DNA of 60,879 nt from CAYMFD01 sp964389475 (GCA_964389475.1 CAYMFD010000009.1:1-60879); one strand, 5' to 3'; shown: positions 45,171 to 56,600, counted from the stretch's first letter. Notes: a model not told the origin generated them from the sequence alone. A program made the numbers and translations.

Positions 45171-46589
45171 TTAGTAGCCTGGGTTTTGTGTAAGGTTAGG
45201 ATTACGGTCTAGCTCGGACTGCGGTTTAGGCCATAGCAGCTCATAGGGCTGCACATCGTAACCTCTGTCTAGTGCATTCATGGTAGTGAGTGCAGTGCCT
45301 GTTCTCTTTAGATCAAACCACCGATGCCCCTCAAAGGCAAGCTCTAGGCGTCGCTCTCGCTGGATCGCAGTACGTAGGTCCTCCTGAGTATCTGCGCTAG
45401 TAGCAGGCAAGTCTACCCTATCCCTCACCTCGTTAAGGGCAGTTGCAGCTGGCACTAGGTTACCGAGTTCGTTCTCAGCCTCTGCCAGCAAGAGTACGAC
45501 ATCCGCTAGACGCAAGAGTATGTAGTTGTTAGGGCTCGACCAGCCACTAGCGATGCGTTGCTTAAATGGGAAAGGTATTACACCACTAGGATAGTCAGGG
45601 TCTGACCACGCTAGACCTCCCTCCATGAGTATCGATGCCCGCCTACGTATATCGTCTCCCTCAGCATTGAAGGCATCGAGCAGGTCATTGGCTGGTGTGT
45701 TAAACTTACGCCAGCTATCATTAGTAAGGGAAGTAGGCAACCATAGCTGGGGTCCCCAATTAGCCTCATTGGTGCCGCCTATAAATTGTACTTCGAGAAT
45801 AGACTCTTGTGAGTTTTCATTATTGGGCTGCCAGAGCCTATCGTAGTCAGTAAGTAATTGATAGGTACCACTATTGATGACAGCCTCAGCATACTCCTTG
45901 ACGGATGCCCAGTCAGGGTTAGGACGGTGTGCATTGGCCTTGGCTAGCATAGTCTGCGCCGCTCCCTTCGTAGCTCGCTGCTTCTGCCTATCATAAGATA
46001 CTGGCAGCCGCTCCTCGGCGAAAAGCAGGTCTGCAATAATCGCATCATAGACTGCATCTACATCAGACACAGGCTCAAATACTACTTCGGGGTCAGTAGA
46101 GTTGACTTTATTTAGCACTAGGGGCACCTCACCGTAGAGGTTAACCAATTGAAAGTAGTGGTAGGCTCTCAGAAAAGCAGCCTCTCCTAAAACTTGGCGC
46201 TTTCGCTCTTCGGGAAAGTCAGGTGACTCAATATCCACCACATTATCTAGTACAGCATTGGCCCTACTCACCGCCTCATAGAGGTATCCCCAGTCTCTCT
46301 CGACATTGAGGTTAGTAGGCGCTACTGTAAACTCGTCCAGCTGAAAGTTATTAGGGTTATCGCCACCGGCATAGCAGTTGTCAGAGATAACATCTCCATT
46401 GGTAAACCGATCAAAAATGTAGTACTCACTCTGCAATGCATCATAGGCAGCAATCAGCGCCGCCTCAGCATCTGCTCCAGTCTGGAAAAAATTCTCCTCG
46501 GCTAGATCAGAGATAGGATCTCTATCGAGAAAGTCTGAACAACTTGCGAGTGTAAGCACTACCGCCAAAAACAAACCTTGCTTAATCAT
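45171..46589 (-). CDS. SusD/RagB family outer membrane glycan-binding lipoprotein
   Basis: A 472-residue SusD-like protein. Seen: lipoprotein signal with LTLASCSDFLDRDP (lipidated Cys near residue 17), AEENFFQTGADAEAALIAAYDAL, RANAVLDNV, AYHYFQLVNLYGEVPLV, the long tetratricopeptide-type core, and a C-terminal LRLADVVLLLAEAENEL / RRLELAFEGHRWFDLKR region. SusD caps the SusC channel and binds the incoming oligosaccharide. It follows susC by 24 bases, the usual pair order. Confidence 0.96.
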   Translation of the reverse strand: MIKQGLFLAVVLTLASCSDFLDRDPISDLAEENFFQTGADAEAALIAAYDALQSEYYIFDRFTNGDVISDNCYAGGDNPNNFQLDEFTVAPTNLNVERDWGYLYEAVSRANAVLDNVVDIESPDFPEERKRQVLGEAAFLRAYHYFQLVNLYGEVPLVLNKVNSTDPEVVFEPVSDVDAVYDAIIADLLFAEERLPVSYDRQKQRATKGAAQTMLAKANAHRPNPDWASVKEYAEAVINSGTYQLLTDYDRLWQPNNENSQESILEVQFIGGTNEANWGPQLWLPTSLTNDSWRKFNTPANDLLDAFNAEGDDIRRRASILMEGGLAWSDPDYPSGVIPFPFKQRIASGWSSPNNYILLRLADVVLLLAEAENELGNLVPAATALNEVRDRVDLPATSADTQEDLRTAIQRERRLELAFEGHRWFDLKRTGTALTTMNALDRGYDVQPYELLWPKPQSELDRNPNLTQNPGY

Positions 46590-46613
46590 GTCTCTCAGTT
46601 TTTAAATAATATT

Positions 46614-49565
46614 CTAAAAGTCAAGTTTTACACCGGCAGTCATAATACGAGCCTGCGGGTAGGTACCGTAGTCGATACCTTGAGATATAGCGTTACCACC
46701 ATCACGATTGACCTCAGGATCATAACCAGAGTAATTAGAAAAAGTTACTAGGTTCTGACCACTAGCGAAGACCGACAAACCTTGTATAGACAATCGATCT
46801 AGCACCTTCGTGGGTAGTAAATAGGATACTGTGATATTACGAAGTCTGATAAAGGATCCATCCTCAATAAAACGGTCGCTAATTCTACTATTTTCGTTAG
46901 GATCACCAAATACCGCTCTGGGTACTCGCGTGATATCGCCAGGCTCTTGCCATCGATCTAGCGTCGCTGCACTTGCATTTTTGACAGAAAACATACCTTC
47001 TGTTTCTATGCGAGTAGCATTAAAGACGTCATTGCCGAGACTAGACTGAAATAACACATCTATGGTCAGGCCACCTAGCGTAATGGTATTGGTAAGACCT
47101 AGTATGAAGTCAGGATTGGCATCGCCTATGACCGTACGATCGGCATCATCGACCACTCCATCACCGTTGATATCCTCAAACACGATGTTACCATCCTCAG
47201 GATTGACCCCTAGACTGCGGTAACCATAAAATGAACCTAGAGGCAGGCCCTCCTGCACGATCACTGAAAAACCTCGCTCTGGGATATCACCTGCAAAGAT
47301 CACTTGGTCAGGACCTCCGATATCTAAAACTCTATTGCGATTAGCTGATATATTGAATTGTGTACTCCATGAGAAGGCCTCCTTACGTATGTTGTAAGAT
47401 CTTAATGAGAACTCCCAACCGCTGTTCTGGACCTCTCCTAGATTCTGAATACCACTGGCAAAACCCGTCGACCTAGGCAGGTCCACGTTAATCAGTAAGT
47501 CGCTGGTCCGCTTGTAATAGTAATCAGCTGTGACATTGAGTCTAAAGTCAAAGAGGGCAATATCTACACCGGCATTGTACTGTGTCGTGGTCTCCCACTT
47601 AAGATCCTCATTACTGATATTGGCTGGCCGAGTACCAGGCAGGATGACTTCGTCAAAGATATAATTGGACCCAGTACTGTAGAGCCCCCTAGCTGTGAAG
47701 TCACCGATCTCCTGATTACCAGTAGCTCCGATACTTGCTCTGATCTTGAGGTCATCGAGGCGGTTAACATCCTTAAGAAAGTCTTCTTCTGTCAACCTCC
47801 ACCCGACGGATAGTGATGGGAAATAGGCATATCTATTACCAGCACCGAAGCGAGAAGAGCCGTCTGCTCTGAAGCTAAGATCTGCTAGGTACTTGTCACC
47901 AAACTTATAAGACACACGGCCTAGGTATGAAAACAAGGCCCATTGTGATGCAAAAGAACTCGCCTCGATCTTACGACTACCAGCATTGAGAGTGGTAATG
48001 GCTGCATTGGGGAAACCTTCTGCTCTCGAGAATGTGCCTTCATAACCTGACTCTTGTGCGGTCACGCCAGCTAGAAAGTCCCACGCATGAGCACCCCTTG
48101 TCATCTTGTAATTAACTGTGTTTTCCCACAGCCATATGAGCTCTCGATTGGTGCTCGTAGTGGCGATACCTTCGAGGCTTCTACCAAACTGTGTTCTGAA
48201 TGGATCTAGGAAGTAATCATTTTTATTGTAGTACGTCTCTGTACCGAATGACGTTTTGAACGTCAAGTTCTCTATCACGTCAAACTCTGCAAAGACGTTA
48301 CCCACCAGTCTTGCCGTTGAGGCCACATCGATTGGGGCCTCGACATTGGCTATGGGATTTTCCCAGGCTTGTAGTGGGTTAGTCGTATAGGTACCATCGT
48401 CATTGAGGATACCGATAATAGGCGGCGAAGACAATGCCCCAAGGATGACGCCACCTTGATTGACCCTACTGTTGTCTGGCACATTGTCAAAGTCGATCTT
48501 GCTCACCGTAAGACGTGTACCTACCCTGATGCCCTTACGTAGCTCACTATCGAAATTGGTACGGAGGGTTAACCGCTCAAAGTCAGAACCACGTACGATC
48601 CCCTCTTGGGTATTGCGGTTAGCAGAGATGTAGTAGTTGCTCTTATCTGATCCGCCACTGAAAGATAGTTGTAGGTCAGACGTACGAGCATTGCGAAAAA
48701 TCTCATTCTGCCAGTCCGTATTTTCTGTAAAGTTCTCGGAGTTGAGGACGGGACCCTGACCAGCATTGATATACGACTCATTGACAAGGTCGACATACTG
48801 CTCACCATCTAGGAGCGGCAGCGTACGGACCACCTGACTGACTCCCATATTAGAACTGACGCTGATCTGCGACCGTCCCTCGCCACCACGCTTGGTGGTA
48901 ATCAGGACTACCCCATTAGCCGCTCGTGCTCCATATATAGCAGAGGCTGAGGCATCCTTCATGACCTCAATGGAGGCGACGTCTGCCGGGTTAACTCCCT
49001 CTGTACTCAGTACAGGCACACCGTCTATAACATATAAGGGTTCGTTGCCGGCAGAGAGTGACGTAGCACCTCTGACCCTTACCGAAATCGCATTACCTGG
49101 ACGACCAGAGAACTGATTGACCTGGACACCAGCGGCCTTACCCTGCAGGGCATTCTCGAGTCGAGCGAAGGGCTTCTTCTCTATATCTTCGGTACCGACT
49201 GATGCGACTGAACTGGTAATATCGCGTCGCTCTCTCGTACCATATCCTACGACGACAACTTCATTAAGCGTATTGCTAGACTGCTCTAGGTAGATCTCCT
49301 GCATGGATACCGCCGAAGCATCTAGTAACTGCGTGGTATATCCCAGGTAGCTGATTTCTATCTGATCGCTGGCATCGACAGAGAGTGTAAAACGTCCATC
49401 TAGATCTGTGGTCGTACCCTGAGTGGTGCCGCTAATTATGACATTGACACCTATCAGAGCCTCTTTGCTAGTAGCATCATATACGACCCCCTGCAAGTCT
49501 ATATTTTGCCCGATGACCACACCTGACATTAGTACTATCAGAACTACGACTAAAATGTTTCTCAT
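46614..49565 (-). CDS. SusC/RagA family TonB-linked outer membrane transporter
   Basis: A 983-residue SusC-type beta-barrel. Seen: signal peptide from MRNILVVVLIVLMSG; a carboxypeptidase-regulatory-like N domain (VVYDATSKEALIGVNVII, GRFTLSV); the VVVGYGTRERRDITSSVA box; the plug (LYVIDGVP, IEVMKDASASAIYGARAANG); and the barrel ending in AGVKLDF. It takes up oligosaccharides by TonB force, with SusD as lid. ATG 49565 begins a clean signal; in-frame starts further up (to 49643) are not better. A 12-base inverted repeat lies upstream at 49673-49684. Confidence 0.95.
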   Translation of the reverse strand: MRNILVVVLIVLMSGVVIGQNIDLQGVVYDATSKEALIGVNVIISGTTQGTTTDLDGRFTLSVDASDQIEISYLGYTTQLLDASAVSMQEIYLEQSSNTLNEVVVVGYGTRERRDITSSVASVGTEDIEKKPFARLENALQGKAAGVQVNQFSGRPGNAISVRVRGATSLSAGNEPLYVIDGVPVLSTEGVNPADVASIEVMKDASASAIYGARAANGVVLITTKRGGEGRSQISVSSNMGVSQVVRTLPLLDGEQYVDLVNESYINAGQGPVLNSENFTENTDWQNEIFRNARTSDLQLSFSGGSDKSNYYISANRNTQEGIVRGSDFERLTLRTNFDSELRKGIRVGTRLTVSKIDFDNVPDNSRVNQGGVILGALSSPPIIGILNDDGTYTTNPLQAWENPIANVEAPIDVASTARLVGNVFAEFDVIENLTFKTSFGTETYYNKNDYFLDPFRTQFGRSLEGIATTSTNRELIWLWENTVNYKMTRGAHAWDFLAGVTAQESGYEGTFSRAEGFPNAAITTLNAGSRKIEASSFASQWALFSYLGRVSYKFGDKYLADLSFRADGSSRFGAGNRYAYFPSLSVGWRLTEEDFLKDVNRLDDLKIRASIGATGNQEIGDFTARGLYSTGSNYIFDEVILPGTRPANISNEDLKWETTTQYNAGVDIALFDFRLNVTADYYYKRTSDLLINVDLPRSTGFASGIQNLGEVQNSGWEFSLRSYNIRKEAFSWSTQFNISANRNRVLDIGGPDQVIFAGDIPERGFSVIVQEGLPLGSFYGYRSLGVNPEDGNIVFEDINGDGVVDDADRTVIGDANPDFILGLTNTITLGGLTIDVLFQSSLGNDVFNATRIETEGMFSVKNASAATLDRWQEPGDITRVPRAVFGDPNENSRISDRFIEDGSFIRLRNITVSYLLPTKVLDRLSIQGLSVFASGQNLVTFSNYSGYDPEVNRDGGNAISQGIDYGTYPQARIMTAGVKLDF

Positions 49566-49672
49566 TGCTGGTTTTATATTCTCTTGTCCCAAAATCATTT
49601 GTTGCCTCATATTATCATTAAGCAATAATATTTTGGCAAGCACGCCTCCTTAACCGTATTGTTTTAAAGAGT

Positions 49673-49684
49673 GTGATTGATCAC
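49673..49684 (-). promoter_or_regulatory. Inverted repeat upstream of susC
   Basis: GTGAT-TG-ATCAC lies about 108 bases before the susC start, in the gap to the regulator gene. A position for a regulator binding site; no TAnnTTTG is seen near it. The rest of this 270-base gap shows no gene. Confidence 0.35.
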
Positions 49685-49836
49685 TGGCGCAATAATAGAG
49701 GGAGAACACAAGAAATACACAAAAAAAGCACTCGACAAACACCTGACATAGGTCTAGATTGTAGTGTTTTAACGGGCTGGCGGTATAAATGATGGACGAA
49801 GCCTAGGTCGAATACGCAAGGACGGTTAAGTCGCTA

Positions 49837-52800
49837 CTACTGATGATATTGCTGGAGATACTTGGTAAGTGACTCTGCTTTTTCGAGACCGATCTTCTTT
49901 TTTAAGCGGTACTTGGCCTGTTCGACGGCGCTTACGGTGATATTAAGGATGGCAGCAATCTCTCTGTTATTGAGCTTCATTTTGATAAAGCAGCACAGCC
50001 TATGGTCATTCGATGTGAGGATTGGATGTTGGTTTTCAATGACCCGAATAAAATTCTGAAAAGTCTGGTCAAAGTTGATTTGAAATTTGGCCCAGTAGTC
50101 TTCCTGTTTTAACTCCGTGTTTATGATGTTAATGACAGACCTGAGTGGTTTTGCTGCCGTTTCGTCCGCATCGGCTTTGATCTTCTTAATTCTGTTTTTG
50201 AGCACATTGAGAAACTCATTCTTATGAGCCGCTTGGAGCACCGAGGCGTTAAGCTCTGCCTTTTTAAGGGACACTTCTTTCTCTAGCGACGTATTGGTCA
50301 ATTGGAGGATCTGCTGCTCCCGCTTAAGGAGCTCTTTTTCTTGTAAGAGGGCCTGCTCCCTATACTTTTCCTTTTGCCTTCTCAGCAGGAATACGTAAAT
50401 CAGATAAACACTTAGTAATAGAATACCAGCCATCAGACCGATAAAAAAGCCGGTCTGCCAAAATGGTGGTTTGATATTGACCTTGATCGTACGTACCGTA
50501 TCGCTCCATGCGCCACTGCTATTGGCTGACTTTAGCTTAAAGAGGTACCGCCCACCCTTGAGCGACGAGTAGGTGATACTCCTCGTCTGGGCATCGGTGT
50601 ATTGCCAGTCCTCGTCAAAGCCCTCCAGCATGTACGCGAAGCTATTGCGACTAGGAGCCGTGTAATCTGTCGTACTAAACTCAAAGGTGATACTCCGGTC
50701 TTCGTACGAGAGATCTACCTCAGCATCAGCGGCATTAAGGTCCGACGTCATGACCACTCTATCACCATACTGACCGACCGCTACCGACTCGCCTGCTACT
50801 TTGAGATCCGTCATCACTGGTACTGCGTCGTTACCATTGAGCTCGACGGCGGACGGCTGCACGATCGAAAAACTCTGCACGCCACCGAATATGATCCGAC
50901 CATCGCTGAGGAGATGTACTGCACGTGGGTTGTAACTATTGTAGTCCAATGACGGATCGACGCCAAAGTCTAGCAGGTCGCCAGAGTCTCGATCTAGTCG
51001 AAAGATGCCATCTGCCGTAGCCAGCCATAAATAGCCCTCTTGATCTTGGGTGACCGTACGGAGACTACTCATCGGAAATACTTGGTCCAAGTCAATCGGC
51101 GTAATGGAACCATCACTGGCATCGATACGATCGAGGCCTGCGGCATGAACCACCCATAGGTCTCCTCGGTCATCGTCAAAGATCGACATAAGCATATCAC
51201 TCCGAAGGCGGTTATCTGCTGCCCCATCCTTCCTATACGCCTTTACCTCCATCGAACTGAGGCTGAGCCTATACAGCCCCTCTGCTTCTGTAGCCGCCCA
51301 TAAGTAGCGATTGCTCTTATCCATCTCGATATCGATAATCTGCACACTAGGCAGTAGCGTCGGATAATGCTTAAACGCGGATGTCCCAGCGGCTAGATAT
51401 TCTAGACCTCCACCCAGCGTAGCAATCCATAGATCACCACTCTCATCCATCTCTATATCCCACACATTATTATGCGATATGCTGGTGGCAATGGTATCAT
51501 CATGCACATACTGCCTGATACGTCTCGTAGTGAAGTCATAGTAGTTAAGTCCACTAGCGAAAGAACCGAACCATATGCCACGATCTTCATCGGGTAGTAT
51601 ACTAGTAACGACATCTGTAAAACTGCCCACCTCTATTAAGTCTGTGCCACTGCGCAGGTTAAGGGGAGCATCACCTGTGTTAAAGTAAAACAAGCCACCA
51701 CCATCGGTACCTAGCCAGACTCGATTGCGGTCATCCTCCTGGATCGACAGCACGGATCTCAATCCTTTGCGTCGCTCCATATCATACTCTCGATCAGTCC
51801 AGAATGGAGACTGAATAGCCTTGAGACTATTCACACCACTATTAAAAGTACCAATCCACAGGTTATCCCCACGATCGAAGTGCAGGTCGTATATGGCATC
51901 AGTCGTCAATGAGTTGGGCCTCAACGGATCGTATTGGATGGAGCGAAAGACATCGCTTACGGGATCATATACATTGAGCCCACCACCGTCCGAAGCGACC
52001 CACAGTCGTCCAGCTCTATCTTCCTTGATATCCGTAATGATATTACTACTGAGCCTATCCTTTTGAGCTAGATAGACGTCCCAGATATCTCTACCCTGGT
52101 CAAAAGTGTAAAGACCATTACCCTCTGTACCTATCCACAAGATGCCGTTACTATCAAAGCATAAAGTCTTGCCGAAGCTATTGAGGTCCTTGGCTACAGG
52201 AGCATGTACCTCCTCTACTCCTCCCAAGTCCTGGCTGTACCTATTGAGCCCTCTACCGGCAGTAGCGATGTAGATATCACCATTATCATCTTCTGCAAAA
52301 TCAAATACAAAGTCGTTACTAAGCTTCTCTTGTCGCTCCTCATTGCAGTATGTACAGTAATGCGCCTGCACCTTTCTATCCGTATCTAGCACAATGGCGC
52401 CTCCACCGAAGGTGCCTATCCATATCCAACCTCGACTATCTTCGTAAATAGACCTGATAGTAATCGTGGACCAATCAACCGTCTTGTTATCGTCGAAAGG
52501 ATATCGTCTGATCGTATGATCTAGTCGATCGTAAGCCATCAGGCCACCCGCCTTTAGCCCGATCCATAGCAGACCACGTTTATCCACCTCAAGAGAGAGA
52601 ACCGCAGCAGTTGTAGGGACTTGCGAGACAGAGTATGTGAGCGGTACAGCGTCAAAGTCGTATCCATCAAAGCGAAATAAGCCACTCTTGGTACCTATCC
52701 ACAGAAACCCTAGCTCGTCTTCTGCTATATCGTAGACGGTATTACTACTCAATCCCTCAGAGCCTCCTAGTTTCTCAAAGACACTCGCCTCTTGCGCCAT

Positions 52801-52857
52801 AAGACAAGACCAAGCACATAGGCACAACAAGTGTAAAGACAGTGCGACACGCAACAT
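49837..52857 (-). CDS. Membrane-bound PUL regulator: beta-propeller sensor, Y_Y_Y, LuxR-type HTH
   Basis: A 1006-residue regulator. Seen: signal peptide (MLRVALSLHLLCLCAWSCLMAQ); about fourteen Reg_prop propeller repeats (GFLWIGTKSGLFRFDGYDF, GWIWIGTFGGGAIVL, NLWIGTFNSGVNSL and more); the Y_Y_Y domain (~720-796); one membrane helix (~800-826); a coiled coil (~827-895); and a C-terminal HTH of LuxR type (LNNREIAAILNITVSAVEQAK). There is no histidine kinase core and no receiver, unlike hybrid two-component systems. It likely senses an oligosaccharide in the periplasm and acts on DNA from the membrane. I use ATG 52857; the TTG at 52878 is the first start in the frame. It lies directly upstream of the susC gene. 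Confidence 0.88.
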   Translation of the reverse strand: MLRVALSLHLLCLCAWSCLMAQEASVFEKLGGSEGLSSNTVYDIAEDELGFLWIGTKSGLFRFDGYDFDAVPLTYSVSQVPTTAAVLSLEVDKRGLLWIGLKAGGLMAYDRLDHTIRRYPFDDNKTVDWSTITIRSIYEDSRGWIWIGTFGGGAIVLDTDRKVQAHYCTYCNEERQEKLSNDFVFDFAEDDNGDIYIATAGRGLNRYSQDLGGVEEVHAPVAKDLNSFGKTLCFDSNGILWIGTEGNGLYTFDQGRDIWDVYLAQKDRLSSNIITDIKEDRAGRLWVASDGGGLNVYDPVSDVFRSIQYDPLRPNSLTTDAIYDLHFDRGDNLWIGTFNSGVNSLKAIQSPFWTDREYDMERRKGLRSVLSIQEDDRNRVWLGTDGGGLFYFNTGDAPLNLRSGTDLIEVGSFTDVVTSILPDEDRGIWFGSFASGLNYYDFTTRRIRQYVHDDTIATSISHNNVWDIEMDESGDLWIATLGGGLEYLAAGTSAFKHYPTLLPSVQIIDIEMDKSNRYLWAATEAEGLYRLSLSSMEVKAYRKDGAADNRLRSDMLMSIFDDDRGDLWVVHAAGLDRIDASDGSITPIDLDQVFPMSSLRTVTQDQEGYLWLATADGIFRLDRDSGDLLDFGVDPSLDYNSYNPRAVHLLSDGRIIFGGVQSFSIVQPSAVELNGNDAVPVMTDLKVAGESVAVGQYGDRVVMTSDLNAADAEVDLSYEDRSITFEFSTTDYTAPSRNSFAYMLEGFDEDWQYTDAQTRSITYSSLKGGRYLFKLKSANSSGAWSDTVRTIKVNIKPPFWQTGFFIGLMAGILLLSVYLIYVFLLRRQKEKYREQALLQEKELLKREQQILQLTNTSLEKEVSLKKAELNASVLQAAHKNEFLNVLKNRIKKIKADADETAAKPLRSVINIINTELKQEDYWAKFQINFDQTFQNFIRVIENQHPILTSNDHRLCCFIKMKLNNREIAAILNITVSAVEQAKYRLKKKIGLEKAESLTKYLQQYHQ

Positions 52858-52900
52858 GAGGAGCAGTTTAAGCCTCAAACATGGTTTGAGAGGCTTTTCG

Positions 52901-52931
52901 CAAAAGTAGATGATAGCTATCGAACTAGCAA
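52901..52931 (-). promoter_or_regulatory. Promoter for the PUL regulator
   Basis: On the minus strand TTG (52929-52931), 20 bases, TACTTTTG (52901-52908). The transcript would start near 52894, close to the TTG/ATG starts of the regulator. Confidence 0.6.
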
Positions 52932-53686
52932 TTGTATCCGAGAAGCGGATGCATTTCAGTTTGCAGTTAGTCTACGTCTTGGACATTGAGAAAATAGTAC
53001 TACCATATGTCACCGATTTCGACTGATTTTACTGTCACCACATCTTAGAATACGTAAAAGACACCGATTCTGGTTTGGCTTTTGTCGCACTGGTGCGACG
53101 GACCAGTGACTTTTTCCATTGCTGAAAAAGTAACCAAAAAAGCTAGTCGCTCTAAGGCAATTCCTGGCAAATATGATGTGGCTATAAAAATTATCACTAG
53201 TCAGTAAACTACTGACTACTTGGGATTTATGGAATGCCAGGATCGGCCGCTACTGAGTCAAAATTGCAATCCTTTTGTTGATGTATTAGTGGCGCATAAC
53301 TTAAAGCCCTATCCACCTACCTTCGAATATTCCTCTTATTTATTGCTTTGGTTGCAAAAGCTGCACATTTTGCCATCCGCTTGCCTATTGCTGTAGAGCG
53401 ACGGTTCTTAATTGCCACTGGCCCAATTGCTTGAAGCTAACTATTCGAAGTACACAACCTACACTTTGCTACTAAACCTGCATGTTGAAATACACCCCGA
53501 GAAGCATAGGACTGTGGGAGATCTGGATGTCGCTAAACGGTAGATGCCGCATGCAGATATCGCTGATAGCTTAACTTATAACACATCCCGAGAGTTAGAA
53601 ATTTTGAAGCTACTTGTTTCTGCAGACCCAACCTAAGCTTTATCTTAGGCTTGAATTTCGAACACCAGCGATAACAACCTGTAAGT
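52932..53686. other. Long intergenic region with nested hairpins
   Basis: No gene is seen in 755 bases. Seen: GTCGCAC-TG-GTGCGAC (53084-53099), which overlaps a second stem CACTGGT (53089-53095) with ACCAGTG (53103-53109), so only one can form; then GACTTTTTC with GAAAAAGTA just beyond. Near the GH13 start, CCTAAG (53632-53637) and CTTAGG (53644-53649) form another stem. The segment after ~53130 reads like dispersed intergenic sequence of Bacteroidota. No TAnnTTTG was found for GH13. Confidence 0.5.
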
Positions 53687-56600
53687 ATGACTAGAACACT
53701 ACGCCTCACCGCAGTATGGCTTAACCTCTTGTTGGCTACCCTAGTATCAGCACAGCCTACTATCGACGGCATATTTGACGGAGTGACTACCTGGGGGACG
53801 GCTATAGCGACAGCGGACGGCACACCAGGCTGGGCAAGTGTAGACCTCGACCAACTCTACGTCACCACGGACACTAACTACGCCTATATCGCTGTGACTT
53901 ACGATGCAGTAGCAGACTGGCAATCATGGGGTATCGCTATCAATACGACTGATAATGCAGGCGGTGCGGCAGAAGTATGGGGCTACCCTATCACGTACGG
54001 TCATACGGAGCTACCAGATGTAGTCGTCAAGGGGCATTTTGGCCAAGGAGGCACATCATATGCAGAGGTCAGAACGTGGAATAACGGCTGGATCAGATCC
54101 GACAATAGCGGTGTCGATGCCCCTCTCGCTGCGGCAGACTTCTCCGCAGATGAGGCAGGCATCATCGAAGTACGGATTGCCAAATCACTGCTCAGCAATG
54201 CCGTCGATGGTGACATTCAGGTCTACATCAGCGGTGATAACGGTAGTGAGCATGCCACCTTTGATGCTCTACCTGATGACGAGGTAGCTCCCGGCTGGAA
54301 TGCGAGTACCACACTAGACAACTACGTCACGGATGTACCTCTCGGCGGATCGCCTGTGGTCACGGTGATCCCGACTATGCCTACTGATGCCGAGACGATC
54401 ACCATCACATTTGATGCAAGCAGTACCGCACTAGCAGGTGCTAGTGCTGTCTATTGTCATGCAGGAGTATCAGTAACGAGTAGTGACCTCACAGCCTTTG
54501 ACCATGTGATCGGCAACTGGGGGCAAGACGACGGTGTAGGAATTATGACCAACCTGGGTGGAGATATGTGGCAACTAACCATCAGTGATAGTAGGTCCTA
54601 CTTTAATGTGCCGTCTACTACGGAGGTGTTTGGGTTAAACTTCCTATTTCGCAATAGTGCTGGTACGGTCGTAGAAGATCAAGGTGGGCAAAATTATAAT
54701 ATACCCACAGATCCTGGTGCCTACTTTACGATAGACTCTCCTGCTGAGGCCGTAGCTATCGCCGAGATCAATGAAGTCGTCAATCTCGATCTTACAGCTA
54801 GTGAAACTCCGATCTCTTGGACAGTAGAAGAAATCGACAACGCTGGCTCCAGCATACAGGTGATAGGCAGTGGTGGCGCTACACTGACCTACAGTACTAC
54901 GATAACTTCAGCCACTCCGACTACTCGCTACTATAAGGTCACAGCACAGTTCGCCAGTGGTGTCAAGTACAAAGACCTCACCATCATCACACATACTCCC
55001 GTTGTCGAAGCCCCGCGGCCAGCAGGTATGGAGCCAGGTATCAATTATCACAGCAACGATGCTACAAAGGCTACGCTGATACTACATGCGCCTACCTACA
55101 CCCGCTACTACAAGCACCCGCAGGGTCAGCCTCCGGTAGTATCAGGGACCAATATGACAGCAGAGTTTGATGTAGTGTATGTCTTGGGTGATTTTAATAA
55201 CTGGACGGTAAGCGAGGCCTACAAAATGAATCGCGACCGCGACGGGTATGATCCATCGACAGGAGTGGACGGCGATGGAGATGGTGATAGAGGGGACTAC
55301 TGGTGGCTCGAGGTGACAGGCCTTACCGCTGGTCAAGAATATGTCTTTCAATACCTGCTCGATGATGGGACGCAAGTAGCTGATCCATATACCCACAAAG
55401 TGTCTGATGTAGAGGATGCCGCCATAGACAGCACGCGATATCCTAATCTGATCGCCTACCCCAGCCAAGCGCAAGACCGAGCCAGTGTCCTACAGACGGC
55501 TCAGTCAACATATACCTGGACAGCGCCTCCATTTACCAAGCCTGATAACAATGACCTTAATATCTACGAGCTGCACTTCCGCGACTTTACAGAGGAGGGT
55601 ACGTATCTATCGGCCATCGAAAAGCTAGACTACATCAAGGCACTCGGTATCAACGCCATACACGTCATGCCCGTCTCCGAGTTCGAAGGCAATAACAGCT
55701 GGGGCTACAACCCTAACTTCTACTTTGCCGCTGATAAGTACTACGGTACGGCAGATGACCTCAGGACCTTCATAGACGAGTGTCACAAGCGTGAGATACA
55801 GGTATTTAATGACCTGGTACTTAACCATGCCTTTTACAGTAGTGTCATGGCCCGCATGTACTGGAATGACGTCGACAATAAGCCCGCGAACGACAACCCG
55901 TGGTTTAACCCAGACCATAGAATGGTAGCCGATCAGGCTGGCTGGTGGGGTGCCGACTGGAATCACGAAAGTGAGCACACACAGCGGATGGTAGATCGGG
56001 CAATCGACTACTGGCTACAGGAGTTTCAGTTTGACGGCTATAGGTTTGACTTTACGAAAGGTATCGGACAGACTATGCCTGACACAGGCGACCCATGGGC
56101 TAGCACCTACGACCAAGATCGGATAGACCTACTGATGCGTCTCGTCAATGGTATGTGGAACCGCAACCCAGGTTCGGTAGCTATCTTCGAACACCTAGCC
56201 AATAGCAGTGAAGACGCCGTACTAGCAAACGCTGGCATACTCATGTGGAGTGGTGCTGGACACCATAATCAGATCAAAAACTTCCAGCTCGGCTTTAATG
56301 GGGCTGACATCTACAGCTCAGGCATATTCTCCGCGCAGGGCTTCACCTTTGCTAACTGGATGAGCTACATGGAGAGCCACGACGAAGAACGTCAGGCTTA
56401 CGAGATCATGACTTTTGGAAGTAATAGTGGATCATACACTACAGAAGAAGTTGTCGACAGACTTAAGCTAGGCACCTCCTTTAACCTTCTCTTCCCGGGC
56501 CCACGGATGATCTGGCAGTTCGGAGAGCTCGCGTATGACGTACCGATTAACTTCAATGGCCGTACTGGTGAAAAGCCTGTCAGATGGGAGTACTACTTCG

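Noticed and set aside
53533..53823. Minus-strand open frame of 96 codons overlapping the GH13 start
   Set aside because: Overlaps the signal-peptide region of a clear gene, with no recognisable protein features.
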